A stretch of DNA of 64,000 nt from CAWJJM01 sp963843275 (GTDB lineage Bacteria > Acidobacteriota > Thermoanaerobaculia > Multivoradales > JBCCEF01): assembly GCA_963843275.1 (NCBI GenBank), contig CAWJJM010000010.1, positions 124,001-188,000 of the forward strand, read 5' to 3'. The position numbers were made by a program, and so were the translations under genes. Position 1 is the first letter of the stretch, and each line of letters opens with the position of its first letter. Below, piece after piece: positions 23,485 to 31,190 of this stretch. A model generated the notes under the pieces. It was given only the letters and a program-made list of their open reading frames with translations. It was not told where the DNA came from and did no database searches.

Positions 23485-25650
23485 ATGGACCGACGACAGC
23501 CGCACGACGGTGTGGTGGACGAGCTCATCGCCCTTTCGCAGAACCTCTGGTGGTCCTGGCAGCCCGACATCCGGGCCCTCTTCCGCAGCCTCGACCCGCG
23601 CCTGTGGCGGGCGCTGCACCACAACCCGGTGGCCCTGCTGCGGGCGATGGAACGCGACGAGATCGCCGAGCGCGTCCAGGACCTCGAGATCGCCACCCGC
23701 ATCCACCAGGCCCACCGCCGGCTCCAGGAGTACTGCAACCCGAGCCGCAGCTGGGGGATGAACCACGTCGGCCCGATCATGGCCTTCCCGGTGGCCTACT
23801 TCTCCGCCGAGTTCGGGCTCCACCAGTCGATTCCCATCTACTCGGGGGGCCTCGGCGTCCTCGCCGGCGACCACCTGAAGGCGATGAGCGACCTGGGGGT
23901 GCCGGCCGCGGGGGTCGGGCTCCTCTACCACGAGGGGTACGTCCACCAGCTCATCGACGAAGAGGGCTGGCAGCGCGACGCCTACGAGCCGGTGCGCGAC
24001 GACGACCTGGCGATCGTCCCGGTCCTCGCCGACGGCTCCTACGGCCCGCCCCCGGACGCCCCCGACGACGGCGGCGAGCGGCTGCGGGTGACCGTGGAGC
24101 TCCCCGACGGCCCGGTCCGCCTGCGGGTGTGGAAGCTCGCCGTGGGCCGCACCCGGCTGTTCCTGCTCGACGCCCGCGACCCGGACAACCCGCCGGCCGT
24201 CCGCGAGCTCACCGGGCGGCTCTACGGCGGCGACGAGCTCACCCGCATCCGCCAGGAGATGCTGCTCGGGGTCGGCGGCCACCGGGCGCTGGTGGCGGCC
24301 GGCATCCACCCGTCGGTCCTGCACCTCAACGAGGGCCACTCGGCCTTCGCCCTGCTCGAACGCGCCCGCCACCTGGTCGAACGACAGGGCATCGCCGCCG
24401 CCGACGCCCTGCGCGCGGTGGCGGCGTCGAGCGTCTTCACCACCCACACGCCGGTCGAGGCCGGGCACGACCGCTTCGATCCCCAGCTCGTGGCCGGCCA
24501 CCTCGAGCCGATCGCGCGCGGCCTCGGCGTCCCCGTCGACGAGCTGATCGCCCTCGGCCTCGAGCACGGCACCGAGGGCCCTTTCTGCCCCACCGTGCTC
24601 GCCCTCCACCTGGCGCAACGGGTCAACGGGGTCTCCGCCCTCCACGGGCGCGTGGCGCGCCGCATGTGGCACTTCCTGTACCCCGGCCGTGAGGAGCACC
24701 AGGTGCCGATCGGGCACATCACCAACGGCGTCCACGCGCGCACCTGGATGGCCGGCGACCTGCAGGATCTCCTGCGCCAGTACCTGGGGCCCGAGTGGCT
24801 GGAGTCGATCGCCCGCCCGGGGATGTGGAGCAAGCTCGACACCCTGCCCGACGCCGAGCTGTGGGAGGTGCACCAGGTCCTGAAGTCGCGCATGTTGGGC
24901 TACGTCCGGCGGCGCGACGCGGCCCGACGCGAGCGCCTCGGCCTCCCGGCGCCGGCGCGTGGCATCCTCGATCCCGACGCCCTCACCCTCGGCTTCGCCC
25001 GCCGCTTCGCCACCTACAAGCGGGCCGACATCCTGCTGCGGAGGCCGGAGCGCCTGGAGGCCCTGGTGTCCGACCCCGACCGCCCCGTCCAGCTCGTCTT
25101 CTCCGGCAAGGCCCACCCTCGCGACGAGCCGGGCAAGCGCGTGGCCCAGCGTCTCGCCTCCCTCGAGCGCGACGTGCGCTTCGCGGGCCGGATCGTGTTC
25201 GTCGAGAACTACTCGATGCACGTCGCCCGGCAGCTCGTCCCCGGCGTCGACGCCTGGCTCAACACGCCGCGGCGCCCGCTCGAGGCCTGCGGCACCAGCG
25301 GCATGAAGGCGGCGCTGAACGGCGTCCCCAACGTCTCGATCCTCGACGGCTGGTGGGCCGAGGCCTTCGACGGCGCCAACGGCTTCGCCATCGGCTCGGG
25401 CGAGATCCACGCCGATCCCGAGGTGCAGGACGAGCGCGACGCCGAGGCCCTCTACGACGTGCTCGAGAACCAGCTCGTCCCGCTCTACTACCAGCGCGAC
25501 GCCGAGGGGCTGCCGCGCGGCTGGATCGCGCGGATGAAGCGGGCGATGCGCACCCTGTCGTGGCGCTTCAACGCCGACCGGATGGTGATGGACTACGCCC
25601 GCAACTGCTACGTCCCGGCGGCCGGCGGGGAATCCGCCGCCATGCCCTGA
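23485..25650 (+). CDS. glgP: Alpha-glucan phosphorylase (GT35, short bacterial type)
   Basis: A 721-residue glycogen/maltodextrin phosphorylase releasing glucose 1-phosphate from alpha-1,4-glucans. The N-terminal region (about residues 8-90, LIALSQNLWWSWQPDIRALFR) is the DUF3417-type extension of the Thermus-like subfamily. The catalytic part includes YFSAEFGLHQSIPIYSGGLGVLAGDH, HLNEGHSAF, TTHTPVEAGHDRF and the pyridoxal-phosphate Lys608 in GTSGMKAALNG. The ATG at 23485 has GGAG 6 nt upstream; a GTG at 23473 would add four residues. It is probably cytoplasmic and stands alone, without other glycogen genes nearby. Confidence 0.93.
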   Translation: MDRRQPHDGVVDELIALSQNLWWSWQPDIRALFRSLDPRLWRALHHNPVALLRAMERDEIAERVQDLEIATRIHQAHRRLQEYCNPSRSWGMNHVGPIMAFPVAYFSAEFGLHQSIPIYSGGLGVLAGDHLKAMSDLGVPAAGVGLLYHEGYVHQLIDEEGWQRDAYEPVRDDDLAIVPVLADGSYGPPPDAPDDGGERLRVTVELPDGPVRLRVWKLAVGRTRLFLLDARDPDNPPAVRELTGRLYGGDELTRIRQEMLLGVGGHRALVAAGIHPSVLHLNEGHSAFALLERARHLVERQGIAAADALRAVAASSVFTTHTPVEAGHDRFDPQLVAGHLEPIARGLGVPVDELIALGLEHGTEGPFCPTVLALHLAQRVNGVSALHGRVARRMWHFLYPGREEHQVPIGHITNGVHARTWMAGDLQDLLRQYLGPEWLESIARPGMWSKLDTLPDAELWEVHQVLKSRMLGYVRRRDAARRERLGLPAPARGILDPDALTLGFARRFATYKRADILLRRPERLEALVSDPDRPVQLVFSGKAHPRDEPGKRVAQRLASLERDVRFAGRIVFVENYSMHVARQLVPGVDAWLNTPRRPLEACGTSGMKAALNGVPNVSILDGWWAEAFDGANGFAIGSGEIHADPEVQDERDAEALYDVLENQLVPLYYQRDAEGLPRGWIARMKRAMRTLSWRFNADRMVMDYARNCYVPAAGGESAAMP

Positions 25651-25773
25651 GCGGGGGGGCGACGGGCCGCACCGCGGCCCGCCGCGGCCCGGGGCGGCAC
25701 CGGGGCCCCCGAGGAGGGATCACGGCGCGCGCGACGCCGCGACGCATCGGGGGCCGGCGGCCCCGGGGGCTGC

Positions 25774-25779
25774 TAGAGT
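25774..25779 (+). promoter_or_regulatory. Possible -10 element of ctaA
   Basis: TAGAGT ends 11 nt before the ctaA ATG with no Shine-Dalgarno between. It is a weaker match than the other short-leader promoters in this window. Confidence 0.25.
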
Positions 25780-25790
25780 CGTCTCCCGCC

Positions 25791-26768
25791 ATGGAGTCCG
25801 CGCCGTCCCGCTCCGCCCTCCGCTTCCGCCGCGCCGCCGGTGGAGTGCTCGCCTACAACCTCGGGGTCGTGGCCTGGGGAGCGTACGTCCGCGCCACCGG
25901 CTCGGGCGCCGGGTGCGGCAACCACTGGCCGCTCTGCAACGGGCAGGTCGTGCCGCGCCCGGAGCGAATCGAGACGGCGATCGAGCTCAGCCACCGGCTC
26001 ACCAGCGGGCTCGACGTCCTCCTCGTCGTCGCGCTGGTGGTCTGGGCGTGGCGTGCCTTCCCGCGCCGGCACCCGGCGCGCACCGCCGCCGCCCTGTCGC
26101 TGGTCTTCCTGATCACCGAGGCGCTGGTGGGCGCCGGCCTGGTGCTGTTCGGCCTGGTCACCGACAACGCCTCCCCGGCGCGCGCGGTGGTGATGTCGCT
26201 CCACCTGCTCAACACCTTCCTCCTGCTCGCCTGCCTCGCCCTCACCGTGGTCTGGGCGGCGCGCGGCGCCGCGGCGGGACGGCTGCCGCTGCGCGCTTCG
26301 CCCCGCGACCCGGTGGCCTGGCTCCTCGGCGGTGCCCTGGCCGGGATGGCGCTGCTCGGCGTCAGCGGCGCGGTCGCGGCGCTCGGCGACACGCTGTACC
26401 CGGCGGCCCGCATGGCGGAGGACTTCTCGCCGACGGCCCACCTTCTCCTGCGCCTGCGGGTGCTGCACCCGGCGATCGCCCTCGGGATGGGGCTCTACCT
26501 CACCGCCACGGCGCTGCTCGTCCCCCGCCTGCGACCGCTCCCCGCGGCCCGGCGTCCGGCGTTGGCGCTCGCCTGGCTGTTCGTCGTCCAGCTCGTCGTG
26601 GGCGTCGTCAACCTGGCGCTGGCCGCACCGGTGTGGATGCAGCTCGTCCACCTGGTGACCGCCGACCTGGTGTGGATCGCGCTCGTGGTGCTCGCCGCCG
26701 CGTCGCTCGCTCCCGACACCTCCACGGCGCGGGCTCCCGCCCCCCTCCTCGCGCAGACCCGCGCCTGA
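25791..26768 (+). CDS. ctaA: Heme A synthase (COX15/CtaA)
   Basis: A 325-residue membrane protein with about eight transmembrane helices that oxidises the methyl group of heme O to make heme A for aa3-type oxidases. Motifs are VAWGAYVRATGSGAGCGNHWPLCNG near the N-terminus, ELSHRLTSG (heme-ligand His), LTEALVGAGLVLFGLV, a central His pair in SLHLLNTF, and LHPAIA and QLVHL in the second half. It signals a cytochrome aa3 terminal oxidase elsewhere in the genome. No ctaB or oxidase subunit genes lie beside it. It is convergent with the cardiolipin synthase gene. Confidence 0.92.
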   Translation: MESAPSRSALRFRRAAGGVLAYNLGVVAWGAYVRATGSGAGCGNHWPLCNGQVVPRPERIETAIELSHRLTSGLDVLLVVALVVWAWRAFPRRHPARTAAALSLVFLITEALVGAGLVLFGLVTDNASPARAVVMSLHLLNTFLLLACLALTVVWAARGAAAGRLPLRASPRDPVAWLLGGALAGMALLGVSGAVAALGDTLYPAARMAEDFSPTAHLLLRLRVLHPAIALGMGLYLTATALLVPRLRPLPAARRPALALAWLFVVQLVVGVVNLALAAPVWMQLVHLVTADLVWIALVVLAAASLAPDTSTARAPAPLLAQTRA

Positions 26769-26813
26769 GCGCGGCCGCCCGGCGCCGCGCCTCGCGGTGG
26801 GCCGTGCCGGGGG

Positions 26814-28298
26814 TCAGAGGACGGGGCTGAGGAGTTTGGCGGACTCCTCCCAGAGGCGCTCGGAGCGGCCGCGGTGGCGCCAGCGCTCGGCGTCGACGCG
26901 GCGGGCCTCCTCCAGGTAAACGTGCTGGCAAGCGCAGACGTCGGCAGCGGCGCCGTCGCCGTAGAGCACCAGGTTCACCTCGTAGTTCAGGTAGAACGAC
27001 CGGCGGTCGAGGTTGGCGGAGCCGACCATGGCGAAGCGGTCGTCGACCGACAGCGACTTGGCGTGGAGGAGACCCGCGTCGTGCAGGTGGATCTCCACCC
27101 CGGCCGCCAACAGCTCCGCGAAGTAGGCGCGGCCGGCGAGGTCGGCGGCCCGCCGGTCGCTCGCCACCGGCACGATCACCTGCACCCGCACCCCCCGCAG
27201 CGCCGCCAGCCGCAGGGCGATGAGCACCGCGTCGGTGGGCACGAAGTAGGGGCTGGTGAGGATCACCCGCTCGCGGGCGCGGTTGAGCGCGGCGATCACC
27301 ATCTGCTCCATGAAGTCGGACTCGTAGGTCGGGCCGCCGGGGACCGCCTGCACCCACACCGAACCGGCCCGCTCGGGCGCCGGGAAGCAGCCGCGGTCGA
27401 GGGTCTGCTCGGTGGCGAAGTACCAGTCCTCGGCGAACAGGGTCTGCAGCTGGTGCACCGCCGGGCCCTCCAGCCGCAGGGTCATCTGCCGCCACCGGCC
27501 CGTCTCGAGGGCGAAGTCCTCGGCGTGGACGTTGAGCGACCCGGCGAAGGCGCTGCGGCCGTCGATCACCGCCAGCTTGCGGTGGTTGCGCACGTCGAGA
27601 CGCGCCAGCGGCCGGCGCAGCAGCCGCACCGGCAGCGACTCGTGGACCTCGACGCCGGCGCGGCGCAGGTCGGGGGCGAGGGCGGTGAAGAAGGACGGCT
27701 CGGCGACCCGTCCGGAGCCGAAGGCGTCGGCGAGGACCCGGCAGGCGACGCCACGACCGGCCGCCCGCTCGAGGGCCGCCGCGACCCGGCGTCCGACCGC
27801 GTCCGGGTTGAAGATGAAGAACAGCAGGTGGACGTGGTGGCGGGCGCTCTCGATGTCCGCGACCAGGGCGTCGATCGCCGGGGCGGTGTCGCGGAAGACC
27901 TCGACGTGGTTGCCGGAGAGCACCGGCAGGTCGTCCACCCGGTCGGTCATCCGGTCGACCAGGCGCACGAAGTCGTCCGGGACGAGGTCGCGGCCCGGCG
28001 GTCCGCCGTCCGGCTCCTCCTCCGGCCGCCGGATCGCCCACGGCGCCTGCTCCCGCAGCAGGTCGGAGCCCTCCAGCCGCTCCCGGATGCGGGCGTGGCG
28101 CCGGACGCTGCGCCGCAGGCTCAGCTCGCCGAACAGGAAGTAGAGGACCGGGCCGACCCAGGGCACCGCGAAGATCAGCGCCAGCCAACCGAGCGCCACG
28201 CGCGGACGGTGCTCGCGGGCGACCACCGGGACCATGACCAGGCCGACCAGCCAACCGAGGACGCGGCCGAGCAGCCGGGTGCGCCTGCGCACCGTCAC
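26814..28298 (-). CDS. cls: Cardiolipin synthase (phospholipase D family)
   Basis: A 494-residue membrane enzyme. Two N-terminal transmembrane segments (about residues 10-28 and 34-56, including FAVPWVGPVLYFLFGE) are followed by two HKD phospholipase D motifs beginning at His239 (HRKLAVID with FAGSLN) and His412 (HAKSLSVDD with VGSANLD). Architecture and length match ClsA-type bacterial cardiolipin synthases, which join two phosphatidylglycerols. The GTG at 28298 lies 4 nt after the stop of the upstream lipoprotein gene, so the two are co-transcribed. Confidence 0.93.
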   Translation of the reverse strand: MTVRRRTRLLGRVLGWLVGLVMVPVVAREHRPRVALGWLALIFAVPWVGPVLYFLFGELSLRRSVRRHARIRERLEGSDLLREQAPWAIRRPEEEPDGGPPGRDLVPDDFVRLVDRMTDRVDDLPVLSGNHVEVFRDTAPAIDALVADIESARHHVHLLFFIFNPDAVGRRVAAALERAAGRGVACRVLADAFGSGRVAEPSFFTALAPDLRRAGVEVHESLPVRLLRRPLARLDVRNHRKLAVIDGRSAFAGSLNVHAEDFALETGRWRQMTLRLEGPAVHQLQTLFAEDWYFATEQTLDRGCFPAPERAGSVWVQAVPGGPTYESDFMEQMVIAALNRARERVILTSPYFVPTDAVLIALRLAALRGVRVQVIVPVASDRRAADLAGRAYFAELLAAGVEIHLHDAGLLHAKSLSVDDRFAMVGSANLDRRSFYLNYEVNLVLYGDGAAADVCACQHVYLEEARRVDAERWRHRGRSERLWEESAKLLSPVL

Positions 28299-28302
28299 CC
28301 CC

Positions 28303-28842
28303 TCAGCGGATCGCCTCGAAGCGGGCCACCATGCCGTCCTCGCGGTGACCCTCGTCGGGGCAGTCCGCGGTGTACGGCCCGGGGACCAGGTCCACCGCCA
28401 GCTCGGCGGTGTCGCCGGGCGCGAGCGGCGCGTCGAGCTGGGCCTCGACGCCGTTGCCGGCGACGCGGTAGCCGTGCGCCGCGTCGCCCTCGTTGGTGAC
28501 CACGAAGGTGACCACGCCGGCGGGCAGCGAGCCGGGCATGACGATGGAATGGTCGCCCAGCCGCACCTCGACGTTCGCCGCCCCCTGCGCCTCCGGCTCG
28601 ACCGCGGCCGCCTGCCCGGCGAAGTAGCCGCCGTCGCGGCGCGTCCCGGGGGCCACCTCGGCGTGGTCGATCGCGCCCGGCCCGGGTTCCACCCCGGGCC
28701 CGCGCCCCTCCTGCTCCCGCGCGCCGCGGCAGCCGGCCGCCGACACCGCCACCAGCGCGGCGACGGTCAGCAGCACCCGCCCGCAGGCTGCCGCGCGGCG
28801 CCGCGGCGCCGCCCGCCGGCCCTCGATCGCTCGACTCCTCAT
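28303..28842 (-). CDS. Lipoprotein with cupredoxin-like domain
   Basis: A 179-residue predicted lipoprotein. The twin-Arg-rich N-terminus leads into a hydrophobic segment and a lipobox ending in Cys near residue 38 (AAGC). A Gly/Glu/Pro-rich linker precedes a small beta domain (about residues 95-179) with the pattern of plastocyanin/cupredoxin-like proteins: VEVRLGDHSIVMPGSLPAGVVTFVVTNEGDAAHGYRV, then PGPYTADCPDEGHREDGM. His, Cys and His/Met residues stand where type I copper ligands occur, but metal binding is unproven. The ATG has an AAAGGAGAGG Shine-Dalgarno. It is the first gene of a two-gene unit with cardiolipin synthase. Confidence 0.72.
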   Translation of the reverse strand: MRSRAIEGRRAAPRRRAAACGRVLLTVAALVAVSAAGCRGAREQEGRGPGVEPGPGAIDHAEVAPGTRRDGGYFAGQAAAVEPEAQGAANVEVRLGDHSIVMPGSLPAGVVTFVVTNEGDAAHGYRVAGNGVEAQLDAPLAPGDTAELAVDLVPGPYTADCPDEGHREDGMVARFEAIR

Positions 28843-28953
28843 CCCCTCTCCTTTCTTCGCCGCGAGCGTCGGTGTGCAAGGCCTGCACCACCGGGCGCCG
28901 CACGGTCCTTGCAGAACCCGGGGGCGACCGCCGACGACCCCCGCCGACCGCCC

Positions 28954-31089
28954 GTGCCGACTCCCCCGAAGCCGCGACTCTACCGCCGCCGCGCCCCGTG
29001 GCGGTGTGCGCTCGCCCTGTCGCTGACCGCTCTGGCGGCGGCCGCCGCCTGCCACCGGAGCCCGGCGGGGCGGAACGGCGCCGCCGCCGCGCCCTCGCAC
29101 TACGTCGAGACCGGCGACCTCGCCGCGCTCCGCCGCCGCGGCCGCCTGCGCATCCTCATGCCGCCCCGGCACGCCGAGGCCCTGGCGAAGCGCGCCTTCC
29201 CGCTCGACCTCGACCGCCGCCTCGCCGAGAGCTTCGCCCGCCGCCTCGGGCTGACGCCGGAGGTGGTCTACATCCCGGACCGGCGGCTGCTTGTCGACGC
29301 TCTCGCCGACGGGCGCGGCGACCTGGTGGTGGCCCGGCTGCGGCCCACCCCCGAGCTGCGCCGCCGCCTCGCCTTTTCGGTCGCCGTCGACCACGTGCGG
29401 GAGATGCTCGTCACGCGGCCCGACCGCGCCGCCCGCATCGAGAGCGCCGACGACCTGGCCGGGCTGACGGTGGCGGTGCCGCCCGGCGCCCCGGTGCTCG
29501 ATTCGCTCCGCAACCTCGAGCGCGAGGTGCCGGACCTGACCGTCTCGCTGACCGCTCCCGACGCGGACGAGAGCGCGCTCCTCGACCGGGTGGCCCGCGG
29601 CGAGGTGGACGCGACGGTGGTGGACGAGGACTTCCTCGACACCGCGCGCACCTACCGGCAGGACGTCGCCGGGGCGCTCGCCCTGTCCCGCGAACGGCCG
29701 GTGGCGTGGGCCCTGCGGCGGGACAGCCCGCAGCTCGAGGAGGCCCTCGACGGCTTCCTCACCGAGTCCGCGTTGACCGCCGACACCTCGGGCCGCTACC
29801 ACGCCGACCTCGCCGAGATCCGTCGGCGGGGCGTGCTGCGCGTGCTGACCCGCAACAACGCCACGACCTACTTCCTGTACCGGGGCGAGCAGCTCGGCTT
29901 CGACTACGAGCTGGTGCGCCGCTTCGCCAAGAAACTGGGGGTCCGGGTGCAGGTGGTGGTGCCGCGCGAGCCCGGTCGCCTCCTCGACTGGCTGCGCGCC
30001 GGGCGCGGCGACCTGGTGGCCGCCTCGCTGACCGCGAACCCCGGGCGCCGCCGCCAGGCCGCCTTCACCCGTCCCTACGCCCACGCCAGCGAGCTCGTCG
30101 TGGTGCGGACCGGCGCGGCGATCGAGACGCCGGCGGACCTCGCCGGCCACACCGTGTGGGTGGCGCGCAGCAGCTCCTACTTTCCCCGCCTGCAGGCGCT
30201 GCGGCGCGAGGTCGACTTCCGGATCCGCGCGGCGCCCGAGCGGATGGAGGCGGACGAGATGATCGCCGCGGTGGCGGACGGCACCTACGACGTCACCGTC
30301 GTCGACAGCAACATGCTCGACGTCGAGCTGACCTGGCGCGACGAGGTGGAGTCGGCCTTCGCCCTGGGGCCGCCCCTGCCGGTCGGCTGGGCCGTGCGGC
30401 CCGGCGACTCGCGCCTGCTGGCCGCCGCCGACCGCTTCCTCCAAGAGCAGCAGGGCAGCCGCTTCCTCCGGGTGCTGCGTCAGAAGTACTTCACCGACCG
30501 CGAGACCGTCTCCCGCCGCGCCCGCGCCCTGCCGCTGGCGAAGGGGAGCCTCAGCCCGTTCGACGACGTCTTCCGCGAGGTCGCGCTGCGGGTGTCGATC
30601 GACTGGCGCCTGCTGGTGTCGCAGGCCTACCAGGAGTCGCGCTTCGATCCCACCGCGCGCAGTTGGGCCGGAGCGATCGGCCTGATGCAGGTGATGCCGC
30701 GCACCGCCCGCCACATGGGGGTCGAGGGCGACCTCCGCGACCCCGAGACCTCGGTCGCCGCCGGCGCCGCGTACATGCACTGGCTGCTCGCCCGCTACGA
30801 CGAGCCGGGGCTGCCGCTCGCCGAGCGCCTGCGCTTCGCGCTGGCCTCCTACAACGCCGGCCGCGGCCATCTGCTCGACGCCCGCCGGCTGGCCCGCGAG
30901 AAGGGCCTCGACCCCGACCGCTGGGGAGACAACGTCGAGCGCGTGATGCCGCTGCTCGCCCGCAACGGCTACGCCCGCCGGGCGCGCTACGGCTACTGCC
31001 GCTGCACCGAGGCGGTGGACTACGTCGATCAGATCAACGAGCGCTACCTGGCCTACGTGCAGATCGAGGAGCGCCGGCACCCCTGGTGA
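28954..31089 (+). CDS. MltF-like lytic transglycosylase with two solute-binding domains
   Basis: A 711-residue predicted lipoprotein (lipobox ending in Cys near residue 34). Two consecutive periplasmic binding-protein (SBP_bac_3) domains follow, at about residues 50-275 (LRRRGRLRILMPPRH) and 285-512 (IRRRGVLRVLTRNNATTYFLYRGEQLGFDYEL). The C-terminal SLT domain at about 540-690 has catalytic Glu561 in QAYQESRFDP, AIGLMQVMP and ASYNAGRGH. MltF in E. coli is about 518 residues with a single binding domain. It cleaves peptidoglycan to 1,6-anhydro muropeptides, and the binding domain regulates activity. The start is the GTG at 28954, inferred from the signal peptide; no Shine-Dalgarno is visible. 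Confidence 0.85.
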   Translation: MPTPPKPRLYRRRAPWRCALALSLTALAAAAACHRSPAGRNGAAAAPSHYVETGDLAALRRRGRLRILMPPRHAEALAKRAFPLDLDRRLAESFARRLGLTPEVVYIPDRRLLVDALADGRGDLVVARLRPTPELRRRLAFSVAVDHVREMLVTRPDRAARIESADDLAGLTVAVPPGAPVLDSLRNLEREVPDLTVSLTAPDADESALLDRVARGEVDATVVDEDFLDTARTYRQDVAGALALSRERPVAWALRRDSPQLEEALDGFLTESALTADTSGRYHADLAEIRRRGVLRVLTRNNATTYFLYRGEQLGFDYELVRRFAKKLGVRVQVVVPREPGRLLDWLRAGRGDLVAASLTANPGRRRQAAFTRPYAHASELVVVRTGAAIETPADLAGHTVWVARSSSYFPRLQALRREVDFRIRAAPERMEADEMIAAVADGTYDVTVVDSNMLDVELTWRDEVESAFALGPPLPVGWAVRPGDSRLLAAADRFLQEQQGSRFLRVLRQKYFTDRETVSRRARALPLAKGSLSPFDDVFREVALRVSIDWRLLVSQAYQESRFDPTARSWAGAIGLMQVMPRTARHMGVEGDLRDPETSVAAGAAYMHWLLARYDEPGLPLAERLRFALASYNAGRGHLLDARRLAREKGLDPDRWGDNVERVMPLLARNGYARRARYGYCRCTEAVDYVDQINERYLAYVQIEERRHPW

Positions 31090-31190
31090 CCGCCCCCCGG
31101 CGCGCTGGCAGCGCCTTTGCTCCACACCTGCCGTGAGCACCGCCCGCCGCCGGCCGACGTGGCCGTCGCCGGCGCGGGCCGGGAGACACC

